From NCBI GenBank assembly GCA_029785085.1, contig JAFMAI010000005.1, positions 1 to 64,000 on the forward strand: a stretch of DNA of 64,000 nt. The letters run 5' to 3'. The notes under the pieces are model-generated. The model searched no databases. It was not told the origin of the DNA and saw nothing but the letters and a program-made list of their open reading frames with translations. Both the position numbers and the translations under genes were made by a program. The stretch's first letter is position 1, and each line of letters opens with the position of its first letter. The DNA is from Nitrososphaerota archaeon (GTDB lineage: Archaea > Thermoproteota > Nitrososphaeria > Nitrososphaerales > Gagatemarchaeaceae). This document shows positions 24,765 through 33,545 of the stretch, in pieces.

Positions 24765-26366
24765 CTATACTACGTCGGTCTGCGACTGGTCCCTGAGGAA
24801 AGTCAGAAGGTAGTAGGGGCTCCCAACGCCCTTCCCCGTTACCCCGCTCGCCTTCCACCCGGTGAACGACTGCGCGCCTGGCCAGGCTCCGGTGGTCGAG
24901 CCGCCGCTCCTGTTCGCGTAGGTCACGCCGAACTTTATCCCATCGAAGAACCTCTTGATTTCCTTCTTGTCTTTGGTGAATATCCCGGCTGTGAGGCCAT
25001 AATCAGTCGAGTTCGCCATACCAAGCGCTTCGTCCAACTCGGAGAACCCGTTCACGACCACGAATGGGACGAAGAGCTCGTCTTTGACGAGCCTGCTCTT
25101 CTCGGGGAGGTCCGCCACCACCGTCGGGGAGACATAGAAGCCGCGTTCCTCCTTCTTCCCCTCGAGGACGCTGCCGCCAGCGACCAAATGCGCCCCAGAC
25201 TGCTTCGCGTCGTCGACCGCCATCCTGAAAGTATCCACGGCCTTGGCGTTGATTACTGGCCCCATGAAGGTCTGTTTCTCTCTAGGATCGCCCACAGCAA
25301 CCCTGTCCACCCTCTCCTTCAGCGCGGCGAGGAACCTGCCTTTCACCTCGTTCTGCACATAGACCCGTGAGGTCGCGCTGCACTTCTGGCCGCTGTAGCC
25401 GAAGGCCGCTCGGACTGTGCCTTCCACTGCCTTTGCGATGTCTGCCTTCGCGGTTACGATGGTCGGGTTCTTGCTACCCATCTCCAGAAGAATCGGCTTA
25501 GGGTAGGACTGCTCCGTGTGGAAGCGCCTGAAGAGCCTCATCCCGACGTCCCTCGAACCGGTGAACGCTATCCCGTCCACGTCTGGGCTGGAGACGAACT
25601 CGTCCTCGAAGTTCGCGCCCGGGCCTGTCACGTAGTTGACCGCGCCTGGAGGGACACCAGAATCTGCATAGAGGTGGTACAACATGAGCCCGGTAAGCGG
25701 CGCCGAGCTCGTCGGCTTCAGTATCACCGAGTTCCCGGTCATTAGGGCGCCCATAGCCATCCCGTTCGCGAGCATGAACGGGAAGTTGAACGGGGATATG
25801 ATAGGCCACACCCCGTGGGGCTTCAGGACATCCATGTTGCGCTCGCCTGGCCCTCCTGGCCCCATGGCGATGGCGTACCCCTTCTCCTTCCTCATCAGCC
25901 CGGCGTAGTACTTCACAGCATCCATGGCTTCCCAGCACTCAGCCAGCGCCTCGAGCCTGTTCTTCCCCACCTCGTAGGTTATCGCGGCTGCGATGTCGAA
26001 CTTCCGCTCGTCCACAAGGTTCGCGTACCTGTCGAAAGCACGCACCCTGTCCTGCCAGGGCCTCGCGCTCCAGGCCTCGAACCCCTTCTTTGCTGCGGCA
26101 ATCGAAGCCTTCGCGTGCTCTCTGGTCCCAACCTGGAACCTCCCGACCACTATGGACGTGTCTATGGGGCTCCGGACCTCGAACTCCCCTGCCTCCGACC
26201 ACGCCTCCTTTCCGCCGATGTGCATCGGGTGGCTCTGACCGAGCCCCCTTTCGAGACGCTTCAGGGCAGCCTCGTACTTCGGGTTGAGACTCTCGTCGGC
26301 GAAGAGCGTGACATAGGTGACCTTGCGAGTGGTTTTGCGTCTGGAAGAGGAAGGTTTCTTGGGCAT
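24765..26366 (-). CDS. 1-pyrroline-5-carboxylate dehydrogenase (ALDH family)
   Basis: About 533 residues. The ALDH core has SPFNFPFMLANGMAMGALMTGN, the glutamate of LLEMGSKNPTIV and the cysteine of GYSGQKCSATSR. The long N-terminal region and the GGPGERNMDVLKPHGVW segment resemble P5C dehydrogenases of the RocA/PruA type, which oxidise glutamate semialdehyde to glutamate in proline and arginine catabolism. No proline dehydrogenase is adjacent. The start at 26366 is preferred over a GTG at 26378 because a TATA-like box (centred near 26393) is 27 bases upstream. Confidence 0.8.
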   Translation of the reverse strand: MPKKPSSSRRKTTRKVTYVTLFADESLNPKYEAALKRLERGLGQSHPMHIGGKEAWSEAGEFEVRSPIDTSIVVGRFQVGTREHAKASIAAAKKGFEAWSARPWQDRVRAFDRYANLVDERKFDIAAAITYEVGKNRLEALAECWEAMDAVKYYAGLMRKEKGYAIAMGPGGPGERNMDVLKPHGVWPIISPFNFPFMLANGMAMGALMTGNSVILKPTSSAPLTGLMLYHLYADSGVPPGAVNYVTGPGANFEDEFVSSPDVDGIAFTGSRDVGMRLFRRFHTEQSYPKPILLEMGSKNPTIVTAKADIAKAVEGTVRAAFGYSGQKCSATSRVYVQNEVKGRFLAALKERVDRVAVGDPREKQTFMGPVINAKAVDTFRMAVDDAKQSGAHLVAGGSVLEGKKEERGFYVSPTVVADLPEKSRLVKDELFVPFVVVNGFSELDEALGMANSTDYGLTAGIFTKDKKEIKRFFDGIKFGVTYANRSGGSTTGAWPGAQSFTGWKASGVTGKGVGSPYYLLTFLRDQSQTDVV

Positions 26367-26404
26367 GGGTCGTGCCACCTGGCTGTGTGCTAAAATCTTG
26401 TCGC

Positions 26405-27043
26405 CTAAGGGCTCTGAGGCAGGCGCTGGCTCGAGAACTCCAGTCCTGTGGCAGCCGAGTATTCCATGACGAAGCGCGCCTTCACCTCCTCAAATGGGAG
26501 ACGCCTTCCAAGCATTTTCTGCATCGAAGTCATTGTGGAGGGATCGAGGCCGCATGGCCTGATGAGCTCGAAGTAGCTCAGGTCAGTGTTGACGTTGAGC
26601 GCGAACCCGTGGTAGGAGACCCAGTCTGCGACCGCCACGCCTATGGAAGCGAGCTTCTTCCCGCTCACCCAGACACCCGGGTGTCCTTCCAGCAACCTCC
26701 CTTCAATGCCGTAGGCGGCTGCAGACCTGATAATCGCCTCTTCGATGCTTCGGACGTGGCGGCGGACGTCGTGGTCGTTCAAGAGGAAGATGGGGTACCC
26801 GACTAGCTGGCCTGGGCCGTGGTAGGTAGCGTCGCCGCCGCGCTCCACCTGGAAGACGGGTATGCTCTGAGGCTTGAAGTTGTCAGGGGTCGTCTTCCGA
26901 CCCAAGGTGACCACGTGTGGATGCTCGACCAGTATCAGTGAATCAGGGATCTCGCCTTTGGCCCTTCTGACGGCAAGCGCCTTCTGAAACTTGAGAGCCT
27001 TGCCGTATTCCACGGTGCCGAGGTCAAAGAGGAAGCAGCTCAT
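26405..27043 (-). CDS. lipB: Lipoyl(octanoyl) transferase
   Basis: 212 residues with the family signatures GRKTTPDNF, GGDATYHGPGQLVGYPI (acyl pocket), the catalytic lysine in GKKLASIGVAV and the catalytic cysteine in RPCGLDPSTMTS. It moves octanoate from acyl carrier protein to the lipoyl domain of E2. It is the last gene of the 2-oxoacid dehydrogenase operon and overlaps the E3 stop by 4 bases. A dedicated copy beside lipA shows that the cell makes its own protein-bound lipoate. Confidence 0.93.
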   Translation of the reverse strand: MSCFLFDLGTVEYGKALKFQKALAVRRAKGEIPDSLILVEHPHVVTLGRKTTPDNFKPQSIPVFQVERGGDATYHGPGQLVGYPIFLLNDHDVRRHVRSIEEAIIRSAAAYGIEGRLLEGHPGVWVSGKKLASIGVAVADWVSYHGFALNVNTDLSYFELIRPCGLDPSTMTSMQKMLGRRLPFEEVKARFVMEYSAATGLEFSSQRLPQSP

Positions 27044-28437
27044 GTCCTGAGCTGGTGGATTGGATGCCCGGCCGCGGACTCCGACGCTTCCATGATGGCT
27101 TCCGGCAACGTGGGGTGTGGGTGGACTGTCAAGGCGATGTCATCCACTGTAGCCCCCATCTCGATTGCAAGCGCCGCCTCGCTTATCAGATTAGAGGCCT
27201 CGGGACCGACTATCTGAACCCCCAGGACGAGCCCGCTCTCTTCGCTCGAAACGACCTTGACAAAACCCTCGGGTTCCCCTGCTGAGAGCGCCCTCCCGAG
27301 GGCGGCGAACTGGAACCGGCTGCGTTTCACCTTGTATCCTGCTTCGACGGCCTTGGCTTCGGTCAGGCCGACACTCGCCACCTCAGGGTCGCAGAAGACC
27401 GCCTCCGGGACGACTTTCCAGTCTGCGGCGGAAGGGAGGCCGGCGATACACTCAGCTGCCACTATCCCTTCCTTGGACGCTTTGTGAGCCAAGAGAGGGG
27501 GCCCTCTCACGTCCCCGATGGCGTAGACCCCAGAGACGTTCGTCTGCATCCTTTCGTTGGTGATGACGTACCCCCTCGGGTCGGTCTGAACCCCTATGGC
27601 GGCAAGGTTGAGCTTTTCCGTCCTCGGCTTCCTCCCCACGCTCACAAGGACCTTGTCTGCCGTGATGACCACTCTTCCCTCTGGTGTCTCCACCTCGACC
27701 TCAGCCTCGGAACTCTTCTTCGCGATGCGAGCGACTTTCGACTTTAGATGGACTTTCGCCCCTCTCGCTTCAAGTTTTCTTTGGACTACTCTGACGACCT
27801 CGGGGTCGCTCCCCGGCAGGAGCTGATCCATTATCTCTACGACCGTGACCTGGCTTCCGAGTTTCTGAAACATCGAAGCGAACTCCAGGCCTATGGCGCC
27901 TCCGCCGACTATCACCAGCCGGCTGGGAGCACCCTTCAGTTCGAGCCCCTCCTTCGAGCTTATCACCAGGTCGCCGTCAAACTCAAGTCCCGGCAGAGCC
28001 GACGTGCGGGTCCCTGTAGCGATCACTAGGTTCTTGAACAAGACTTCCTCATTCCCCTGCGACGTAGCTACAACCAACCTGTCTTTGGACACCACCTCTG
28101 CCACCCCAGAAACGACTGTGGTGTGGTAACCTCGGAGCAACCCCTCCACCCCGCTGACGAGCTTTGAAACGACCTCGGACTTCCACTTTTGCAACTGGAT
28201 GAAGTCCACAGAGACCCCTGATGCCCTCAGGCCGAACTTCTCGGCCTCCTTGATCTTGTCGACCAGCTTCGAGACTGTTATGAGAGACTTCGATGGGATG
28301 CACCCGTAGTTCAGGCACTCTCCTCCGAGCCTGTCGGCCTCTATGACGACGGTCCTCAGGCCGAGCTGGGCGGACCTGATTCCACAGACATAGCCGCCGG
28401 GCCCTCCCCCGATTATGGCGACGTCTGCTTCCAGCAT
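27040..28437 (-). CDS. lpdA: Dihydrolipoamide dehydrogenase (E3)
   Basis: 465 residues. FAD-binding GGGPGGYVCGIRSAQLG is at the N-terminus, with redox disulfide GGECLNYGCIPSKS (residues about 40-50), NAD site GGGAIGLEFASMF and the active-site histidine in HPHPTLPEA near the C-terminus. It re-oxidises dihydrolipoamide with NAD+. It is placed between E2 and lipB in the operon. Confidence 0.95.
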   Translation of the reverse strand: MLEADVAIIGGGPGGYVCGIRSAQLGLRTVVIEADRLGGECLNYGCIPSKSLITVSKLVDKIKEAEKFGLRASGVSVDFIQLQKWKSEVVSKLVSGVEGLLRGYHTTVVSGVAEVVSKDRLVVATSQGNEEVLFKNLVIATGTRTSALPGLEFDGDLVISSKEGLELKGAPSRLVIVGGGAIGLEFASMFQKLGSQVTVVEIMDQLLPGSDPEVVRVVQRKLEARGAKVHLKSKVARIAKKSSEAEVEVETPEGRVVITADKVLVSVGRKPRTEKLNLAAIGVQTDPRGYVITNERMQTNVSGVYAIGDVRGPPLLAHKASKEGIVAAECIAGLPSAADWKVVPEAVFCDPEVASVGLTEAKAVEAGYKVKRSRFQFAALGRALSAGEPEGFVKVVSSEESGLVLGVQIVGPEASNLISEAALAIEMGATVDDIALTVHPHPTLPEAIMEASESAAGHPIHQLRT

Positions 28438-28492
28438 AGGCAGACGGGTCGAGGCGGACCGCGGGCTTAAACGTTGCTGGAGCAGGCGGAGC

Positions 28493-29704
28493 CTACAGCA
28501 CTTCGGCCAGCAGCTTCTTCGTGTCTTGTATCGTCTCGATTAACCTGGAGGTGAACCGCGCCGCGTAGGCGCCGTCCATCACCCTATGGTCGAATGAAAG
28601 AGACAGGTAGGTGGTGTCTCGGACCTCTATCTTGCCGTCACGGACGACCGGCCTCTTTGCGATCTTGTGAAGACCCAGGATGGCGGCTTCGGGAAGGTTG
28701 ATGATGGGAGTGGCGAAGAGCCCCCCTATCGCTCCCACGTTGGTGATGGTGAAAGTCGACCCCCGGACGTCGTCAAGGCCGAGCTGGCCGGTCCTAGCCT
28801 TCTCTGAGAGATTCGTTATCTCCCCAGCAAGTTCGAAGATGTCTTTCCTGTCTACGTCCTTCACCACAGGAACAACCAAGCCTTGCGCAGTGTCGGTGGC
28901 AATGCCGATGTTGTAGTACTTCTTCAGGGCGATGTTCCCGGCATGCTCGTCCAGAGACGAGTTGACGTAGGGGAACTCCTTGAGCGCGGGGACCAACGCC
29001 TTGATGATGAATGGAAGGTAGGTGAGGCGGACCCCTCTCTTCTCTGCGCTCCCCCTGAATGCCTCTCTCAGGAGCACGAGTTCTGTCATGTCTGCCTCGT
29101 CGACATGGGTGACCTGGGCGGTAGTCCTCAGGGACTTCACCATCCTGTCAGATATGGTCCTCCTCAGCCCCCTCAGAGGGACCAACTCTTCCTTTGGCCC
29201 CCCGCTGGTGAGATGGGGCTCCTGGACGGTCGCCTCTTGCGGAGCTGCTTTCAGGTCAGACTTTCTTATGTCGTCGTCGGTCACCCTGCCCTGAGGCCCT
29301 GACCCGCGAACCCTCGTGATGTCCACCCCAAGCTCTCTGGCAAGCTTCCGGGTGGCCGGGGTAGCGAGGACTGACTGAGCAGCCGTTGGAGGAGCGGGCT
29401 GGACCTGGACTGCCGCCTGGGCCGGAATTTGTTTAGGAGGCGTCGCCATAGTAGCAGTCGGAGCCCCCGCAGCCCCATCGTCGATTACTAGTATCGTCTG
29501 GCCGACCTTCGCGACATCTCCTTCCTTCACAAGCACCTTGGACACCCTCCCACTCCTGGGTGAAGGGATCTGGACGTTCACTTTGTCGGTCATGACCTCG
29601 ACGATGGGCTGGTCCTCCTTAATCTGGTCCCCCTCCTTCACCATCCACTTGAGAACCTCCCCCTCGGTGATTCCTTCGCCCAGATCGGGTAGCTTGAAGT
29701 CCAT
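28493..29704 (-). CDS. Dihydrolipoamide acyltransferase (E2) of a 2-oxoacid dehydrogenase complex
   Basis: 403 residues in three parts. There is one N-terminal lipoyl domain with the lipoylated lysine in VMTDKVNVQIPS, then a flexible Ala/Pro linker leading to a peripheral subunit-binding domain (ATRKLARELGVDITRVRGSGPQGRVTDDDI), and a C-terminal acyltransferase core ending with SFDHRVMDGAYAA, which holds the catalytic histidine and aspartate. It forms the core of the complex. The acyl group cannot be fixed: pyruvate or branched-chain oxoacids are both possible. Confidence 0.92.
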   Translation of the reverse strand: MDFKLPDLGEGITEGEVLKWMVKEGDQIKEDQPIVEVMTDKVNVQIPSPRSGRVSKVLVKEGDVAKVGQTILVIDDGAAGAPTATMATPPKQIPAQAAVQVQPAPPTAAQSVLATPATRKLARELGVDITRVRGSGPQGRVTDDDIRKSDLKAAPQEATVQEPHLTSGGPKEELVPLRGLRRTISDRMVKSLRTTAQVTHVDEADMTELVLLREAFRGSAEKRGVRLTYLPFIIKALVPALKEFPYVNSSLDEHAGNIALKKYYNIGIATDTAQGLVVPVVKDVDRKDIFELAGEITNLSEKARTGQLGLDDVRGSTFTITNVGAIGGLFATPIINLPEAAILGLHKIAKRPVVRDGKIEVRDTTYLSLSFDHRVMDGAYAARFTSRLIETIQDTKKLLAEVL

Positions 29705-29855
29705 CCGACGCCAAAGGAGCGGACGGGGGTTAAAAACTATGTAGCGTCATTCGTGTTTGATGTCGTCTGCAGGGAACATCCCGGTGGCCTGCCGCGTGCT
29801 ATGGTCCGTGGAGCGACCGCCAAGGGTCCGCCGACCCGGCGTCTCTCGGAAGGAC

Positions 29856-32009
29856 TCAGTAGTTGATTAGCTCTAGTGCAGCCTTTGCTATCCTTTCCTT
29901 GTTCGGGATGTAGCTGTCCTCGAGCTTTGCCAGAGGTATGGGAATGTCGTAACCGGTTACCCTCTTGATTGGAGCCCTCAGGTAGTCCAGGGCCATCTCA
30001 GCCACCGTAGCCGCGACCTCTGCGCCAATGCCGGAATTGCGTGGGGCTTCGTGGATGACGATCAGTCGTCCAGTCTTCTGGACCGACTCGACAACAGTCC
30101 CGAAGTCGATGGGGGAGACGGTTCGCAAATCCACCACCTCGGCCGAGACCGACCGCTCGTTCTGGAGCGCTTCCGCCGCCTGGTTGGTAGGGACCATCAT
30201 CGCGCCGTATGAGACGAGGGTGACATCTTTCCCCTCTCTGACCACTCTTGCTTTGCCTATGGGGATACGGTACTCCCCCTCCGGGACTTCGGCTTTCGGG
30301 GAGTCGTAGATCTTCTTGGGTTCCATGAACACCACGGGGTCTGGGTCGGTCAGCGCTGATGTGAGGAGGCCCTTGGCGTCGTAGGGGGTCGATGGAATCA
30401 CGACCTTCAGGCCCGGCGTGTGGGCGAAGTAGGCTTCCGGGGACTCCGAGTGGAGCTCTGGCGGCCTTATCCCGGCGCCATAGGGGAAGCGTATCACCCC
30501 TCTGAGGGCGAACCTCCCCCTCGTCCTGTTCCGCATTCTGGCTATGTGGCTGAAGATCTGGTCGAAGGCAGGAACCGTGAAGCCGTCGAACTGGAATTCG
30601 GCTACGGGGACCATGCCACCGATGGAGAGACCGACGAATATGCCGGCAATGCTGAGCTCGGCCAGAGGGGTGTCGAACACCCTGCTGGGACCGAACTCGT
30701 CAAAAAGCCCGCGCGTCACCTGAAAGACGCCGCCGTTCTTGGCCACGTCCTCCCCGAATAACACCATCTTCCCGTCCCGCTGCAGTCCTTCTCTGAGGGC
30801 CATATTGACTGCGTTCCTGATGTTGACGCCAGGCTTCCCTCCGGGGGCGGCCGTGGGTTCAGGCTTCGAAAGGACCGGGCTAATCTGCTCTCCTAGGAAC
30901 TCCGCCTTCTCTCTGGCGAGGATGGGGGTAAGCGAAGAGTACGTGTAGTCGAAAATCACCCAGGGGTCGGCTGGTGGCATCCCCCTGTAAGCCGCGACGG
31001 CCTCGTTCATCTTCTCCTGGGCGGCGGCAGCTACGGCTTCCTTCGCGCTCCCGTCCAGCAGGCCCCGGGACGTCAGGTACTTCTCGAACCTGACGATGGG
31101 ACTCCTCCGCTCCCACTTCACGACCTCGTCCGGCGCTTTGAGCTTGTTGGACACCAACTCGGCTGTAGTATGAGGGCCAAGGCGGTAGGTGGAGTACTCT
31201 ATCAGAGTGGGGCCCCCGCCTCGTCTGGCTTTGTCGACTGCGTACTTGGTGGCCTCGTAGGAGGCGATCACGTCGTTGCCGTCGACAAGTATGCCTTCGA
31301 AACCATAGGCCACGGCCTTCTGGGCGATGGTCTTCGATGCAGTCTGGGCTCCTCTCCTGATTGAGAGCGCCCACTGGTTGTTCTCCACCCCGAACACCAC
31401 GGGCAGGTCATAGACCCCGGCTATGTTCATGGACTCGTGGAAGTCTGCCTTGGAGGTGCCTCCGTCCCCGGTGACCACGAACACCACTGATTTTTCCCCC
31501 TGTAGGCGCTTTGCCATCGCGAGCCCCGCTGCGTGAGGGAGCTGCGTGGCCACTGGCACTGCGATGGGGAGCATGTTCAGGCCCTCAGGCATCTGCATTC
31601 CCCTCTCGTCCCCACCCCAGTATTGCAGTAGTTTGGCCGGAGGCATCCCGAAGGCGAGCATTCCAGCCGAGTCTCTGTACATGGGGACATACCAATCGTC
31701 TTGCTCCAGGGCGTCGACCGGTCCGATTTGAGCCGCCTCCTGGCCTTTGCCTGGCGCATAGGTCCCAATCTCCCTGAGGGTTGAGAGGTTGGTCGCCTTG
31801 TCGTCGAATAGGCGGCCGAAGACCAACTGCTCGTACATCCGTCTCAAGGTCTCCGGTGACAGATTGGGATCTTTCCCCCTGATGGTCCCGTCAGGGGACA
31901 GCCTCTGGAAGAGGAAATCCTCAGGAGTAGCGTAGTTGAACTCTGACTCGCTAAAGACTCGGGGACCTATCTCCGAGTCGGATCTCTTCATGGAGTCGAC
32001 TTCGGTCAA
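29856..32009 (-). CDS. 2-oxoacid dehydrogenase E1, fused alpha and beta subunits
   Basis: 717 residues in one chain. The first about 375 are E1-alpha (VVTGDGGTSKADFHESMNIAGVYDLPVVF holds the thiamine-diphosphate motif; NNQWALS follows). A short Pro/Gly linker (EPTAAPGGKPG) leads into E1-beta (LFGEDVAKNGGVFQVT, VAEFQFDGF, HSESPEAYFAHTPGLKVVIPS). Most archaeal and bacterial complexes of this heterotetrameric type encode the two subunits separately. It decarboxylates pyruvate or a branched-chain oxoacid and passes the acyl group to E2. It lies 3 bases after lipA. The 151 bases between E1 and E2 hold no other gene that I can see. Confidence 0.92.
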   Translation of the reverse strand: MTEVDSMKRSDSEIGPRVFSESEFNYATPEDFLFQRLSPDGTIRGKDPNLSPETLRRMYEQLVFGRLFDDKATNLSTLREIGTYAPGKGQEAAQIGPVDALEQDDWYVPMYRDSAGMLAFGMPPAKLLQYWGGDERGMQMPEGLNMLPIAVPVATQLPHAAGLAMAKRLQGEKSVVFVVTGDGGTSKADFHESMNIAGVYDLPVVFGVENNQWALSIRRGAQTASKTIAQKAVAYGFEGILVDGNDVIASYEATKYAVDKARRGGGPTLIEYSTYRLGPHTTAELVSNKLKAPDEVVKWERRSPIVRFEKYLTSRGLLDGSAKEAVAAAAQEKMNEAVAAYRGMPPADPWVIFDYTYSSLTPILAREKAEFLGEQISPVLSKPEPTAAPGGKPGVNIRNAVNMALREGLQRDGKMVLFGEDVAKNGGVFQVTRGLFDEFGPSRVFDTPLAELSIAGIFVGLSIGGMVPVAEFQFDGFTVPAFDQIFSHIARMRNRTRGRFALRGVIRFPYGAGIRPPELHSESPEAYFAHTPGLKVVIPSTPYDAKGLLTSALTDPDPVVFMEPKKIYDSPKAEVPEGEYRIPIGKARVVREGKDVTLVSYGAMMVPTNQAAEALQNERSVSAEVVDLRTVSPIDFGTVVESVQKTGRLIVIHEAPRNSGIGAEVAATVAEMALDYLRAPIKRVTGYDIPIPLAKLEDSYIPNKERIAKAALELINY

Positions 32010-32012
32010 GGA

Positions 32013-32933
32013 CTACTTTCGGGGCCTGGCGCCCATATAAGAGTGGTGGGTTCTTGAGCCGTTTTTGATGGCTGTCCTGATGAAGAACTCCCCTGCTCGG
32101 TAGCTGCTCCTGACGAGAGGGCCCGAGGCCACATAGAGGAATCCAAGTCCTTCGCCTAGGGCCCGGTACCGTCCGAACTGCGCCGGGTCAACGTACTCTG
32201 CAACTTTCAGGTGACGGACTGAAGGGCGGAGATATTGCCCCACAGTGAGGAAGTCCACATCAGCGCGTCGCAGATGTGTCATCGCCTGGAAGACTTCTTC
32301 TTCCGATTCTCCAAGGCCGACCATGATTGACGACTTCGTATAGACGCGGCCGTCCAGCTTCTTTGCGTTTCTCAGTACCGACAGCGACTGCCAATAGTTC
32401 GCCCGGGGATCCCTGACCCTGCCTGTGAGAGAGATGGTAGTCTCGACGTTGTGGGCTATGACGTCAGGTCGGGCTTCGACCACCTCCCTCAGTCCGTCGA
32501 GCTCTCCCTGGAAATCTGGAATCAGAACTTCGACGAGCATCCCTGGGTTCTTCTCCTTAACGAGCCTGATTGTGCGGGCTATGTGAGACGCCCCGCCGTC
32601 TGGGAGGTCGTCTCTGTCCACTGAGGTCAGCACCACGTATGTCAGGCCCATTTGAGAGAGCGCGAACGCCACGTTCTCTGGCTCGAGCCCATCCAGAACG
32701 CCCCGAGGTTTTCCGGGTGTGACCATGCAGAACCTGCACGCACGCGAGCAGACATCCCCCATCAGCATTAGTGTGGCCGTCCCGCCCCCCCAACACTCCT
32801 GGACGTTCGGACAGTGAGCCTCCTCGCAGACTGTGTGAAGGTTCAGGCGGCTGAAGAGACCTTTCAGGTCACTGTAGCGCTCCCCTTCCGGAGGTTTGAC
32901 CGTGAGCCATCTGGGCTTCGGGCTGGCTAGCAA
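32013..32933 (-). CDS. lipA: Lipoyl synthase (radical SAM)
   Basis: 306 residues. It carries the two iron-sulfur motifs of LipA: the N-terminal auxiliary cluster CEEAHCPNVQEC and the radical-SAM motif CSRACRFCMV. A C-terminal serine motif (VRSSYRAGE) supplies the unusual ligand of the auxiliary cluster. It inserts two sulfurs into octanoyl-E2. It is two bases after the HTH regulator gene and three before E1, so regulator, cofactor enzyme and complex are one unit. Confidence 0.94.
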   Translation of the reverse strand: MLASPKPRWLTVKPPEGERYSDLKGLFSRLNLHTVCEEAHCPNVQECWGGGTATLMLMGDVCSRACRFCMVTPGKPRGVLDGLEPENVAFALSQMGLTYVVLTSVDRDDLPDGGASHIARTIRLVKEKNPGMLVEVLIPDFQGELDGLREVVEARPDVIAHNVETTISLTGRVRDPRANYWQSLSVLRNAKKLDGRVYTKSSIMVGLGESEEEVFQAMTHLRRADVDFLTVGQYLRPSVRHLKVAEYVDPAQFGRYRALGEGLGFLYVASGPLVRSSYRAGEFFIRTAIKNGSRTHHSYMGARPRK

Positions 32934-32935
32934 GT

Positions 32936-33370
32936 TCAGTTGCCGACTAGCAACTTCAGCCTGTCAAAATCCTTTACGGAGAATGTGCCTTCGCAGGCGT
33001 AACACCCTTCCACCTTGAATTCAGGTTCCAAGTCACCGTGAAGTATACACATCATCTTGTTGAAACGGATGTAGTCGAGCACTTCGGTCATCGACCGGAG
33101 CGCCTCCCTAGTGTCAGGTTGGTCCAAGGAAAGCTCCTTGGCGATCCCGTCCGCCGCCTTGACCACCGTCGAATCCCCTTCGAGGTTCACCATTATCCCC
33201 CTCGTCTTCCTCGCGTAGTTGCTTACCGAGGCCTGGGTGACCCCGAGGCGCCTCGCGACTTCTTGCTGCGTGAGATGGTACTCCTCCTGCAGCCTCCTGG
33301 CCACCATAGCCCTGAGGGCGGGCAGAGCAGATTTCGCGACTATCTCATATGGGCTGATGAGTCGGGGCAT
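32936..33370 (-). CDS. XRE-type HTH regulator (COG2522-like) heading the lipoate/E1-E2-E3 operon
   Basis: 144 residues. Helix-turn-helix at about 27-55 (YHLTQQEVARRLGVTQASVSNYARKTRG), then a helical linker and a C-terminal part with three cysteines (MMCILHGDLEPE, EGCYACEG) that may bind metal or sense redox state. As first gene of the lipA-E1-E2-E3-lipB operon it is probably a local regulator, possibly autoregulatory through the palindrome at 33381-33394 that overlaps its own TATA-like box. Confidence 0.8.
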   Translation of the reverse strand: MPRLISPYEIVAKSALPALRAMVARRLQEEYHLTQQEVARRLGVTQASVSNYARKTRGIMVNLEGDSTVVKAADGIAKELSLDQPDTREALRSMTEVLDYIRFNKMMCILHGDLEPEFKVEGCYACEGTFSVKDFDRLKLLVGN

Positions 33371-33380
33371 CCGGTTTTCA

Positions 33381-33394
33381 ATAACTTATGTTAT
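33381..33394. promoter_or_regulatory. Palindrome overlapping the HTH gene promoter
   Basis: ATAAC-TTAT-GTTAT forms a 5-base inverted repeat with a 4-base centre, 11 to 24 bases upstream of the regulator ATG at 33370. It overlaps the likely TATA box (CTATAAC, minus strand, about 33390-33396), a natural place for an autorepressor. A separate plus-strand TATA-like box (CTATTTAAG, 33401-33409) follows. Confidence 0.5.
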
Positions 33395-33545
33395 AGTCTG
33401 CTATTTAAGGCGATATTCAGGGGACAGGTTCACTTCCGCCGACCGAGGGCTTTCGGCATTCGAATCTACCGCAAACTTATTGGATGAGACATGGGTCTTG
33501 TGCCAATTCTTGGCTTCGCACCCAGAAGACCCAGGGAGCAGAAGG

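Noticed and set aside
25815-26393. Long plus-strand open frame opposite P5C dehydrogenase
   Set aside because: High GC third positions keep antisense frames open; it has no promoter and no recognisable domain, while the ALDH on the other strand is certain.
33219-33545. N-terminal extension of the first Lhr helicase
   Set aside because: It overlaps the divergent HTH gene and its promoter and looks unlike helicase sequence. The helicase fold begins right after the GTG at 33546.
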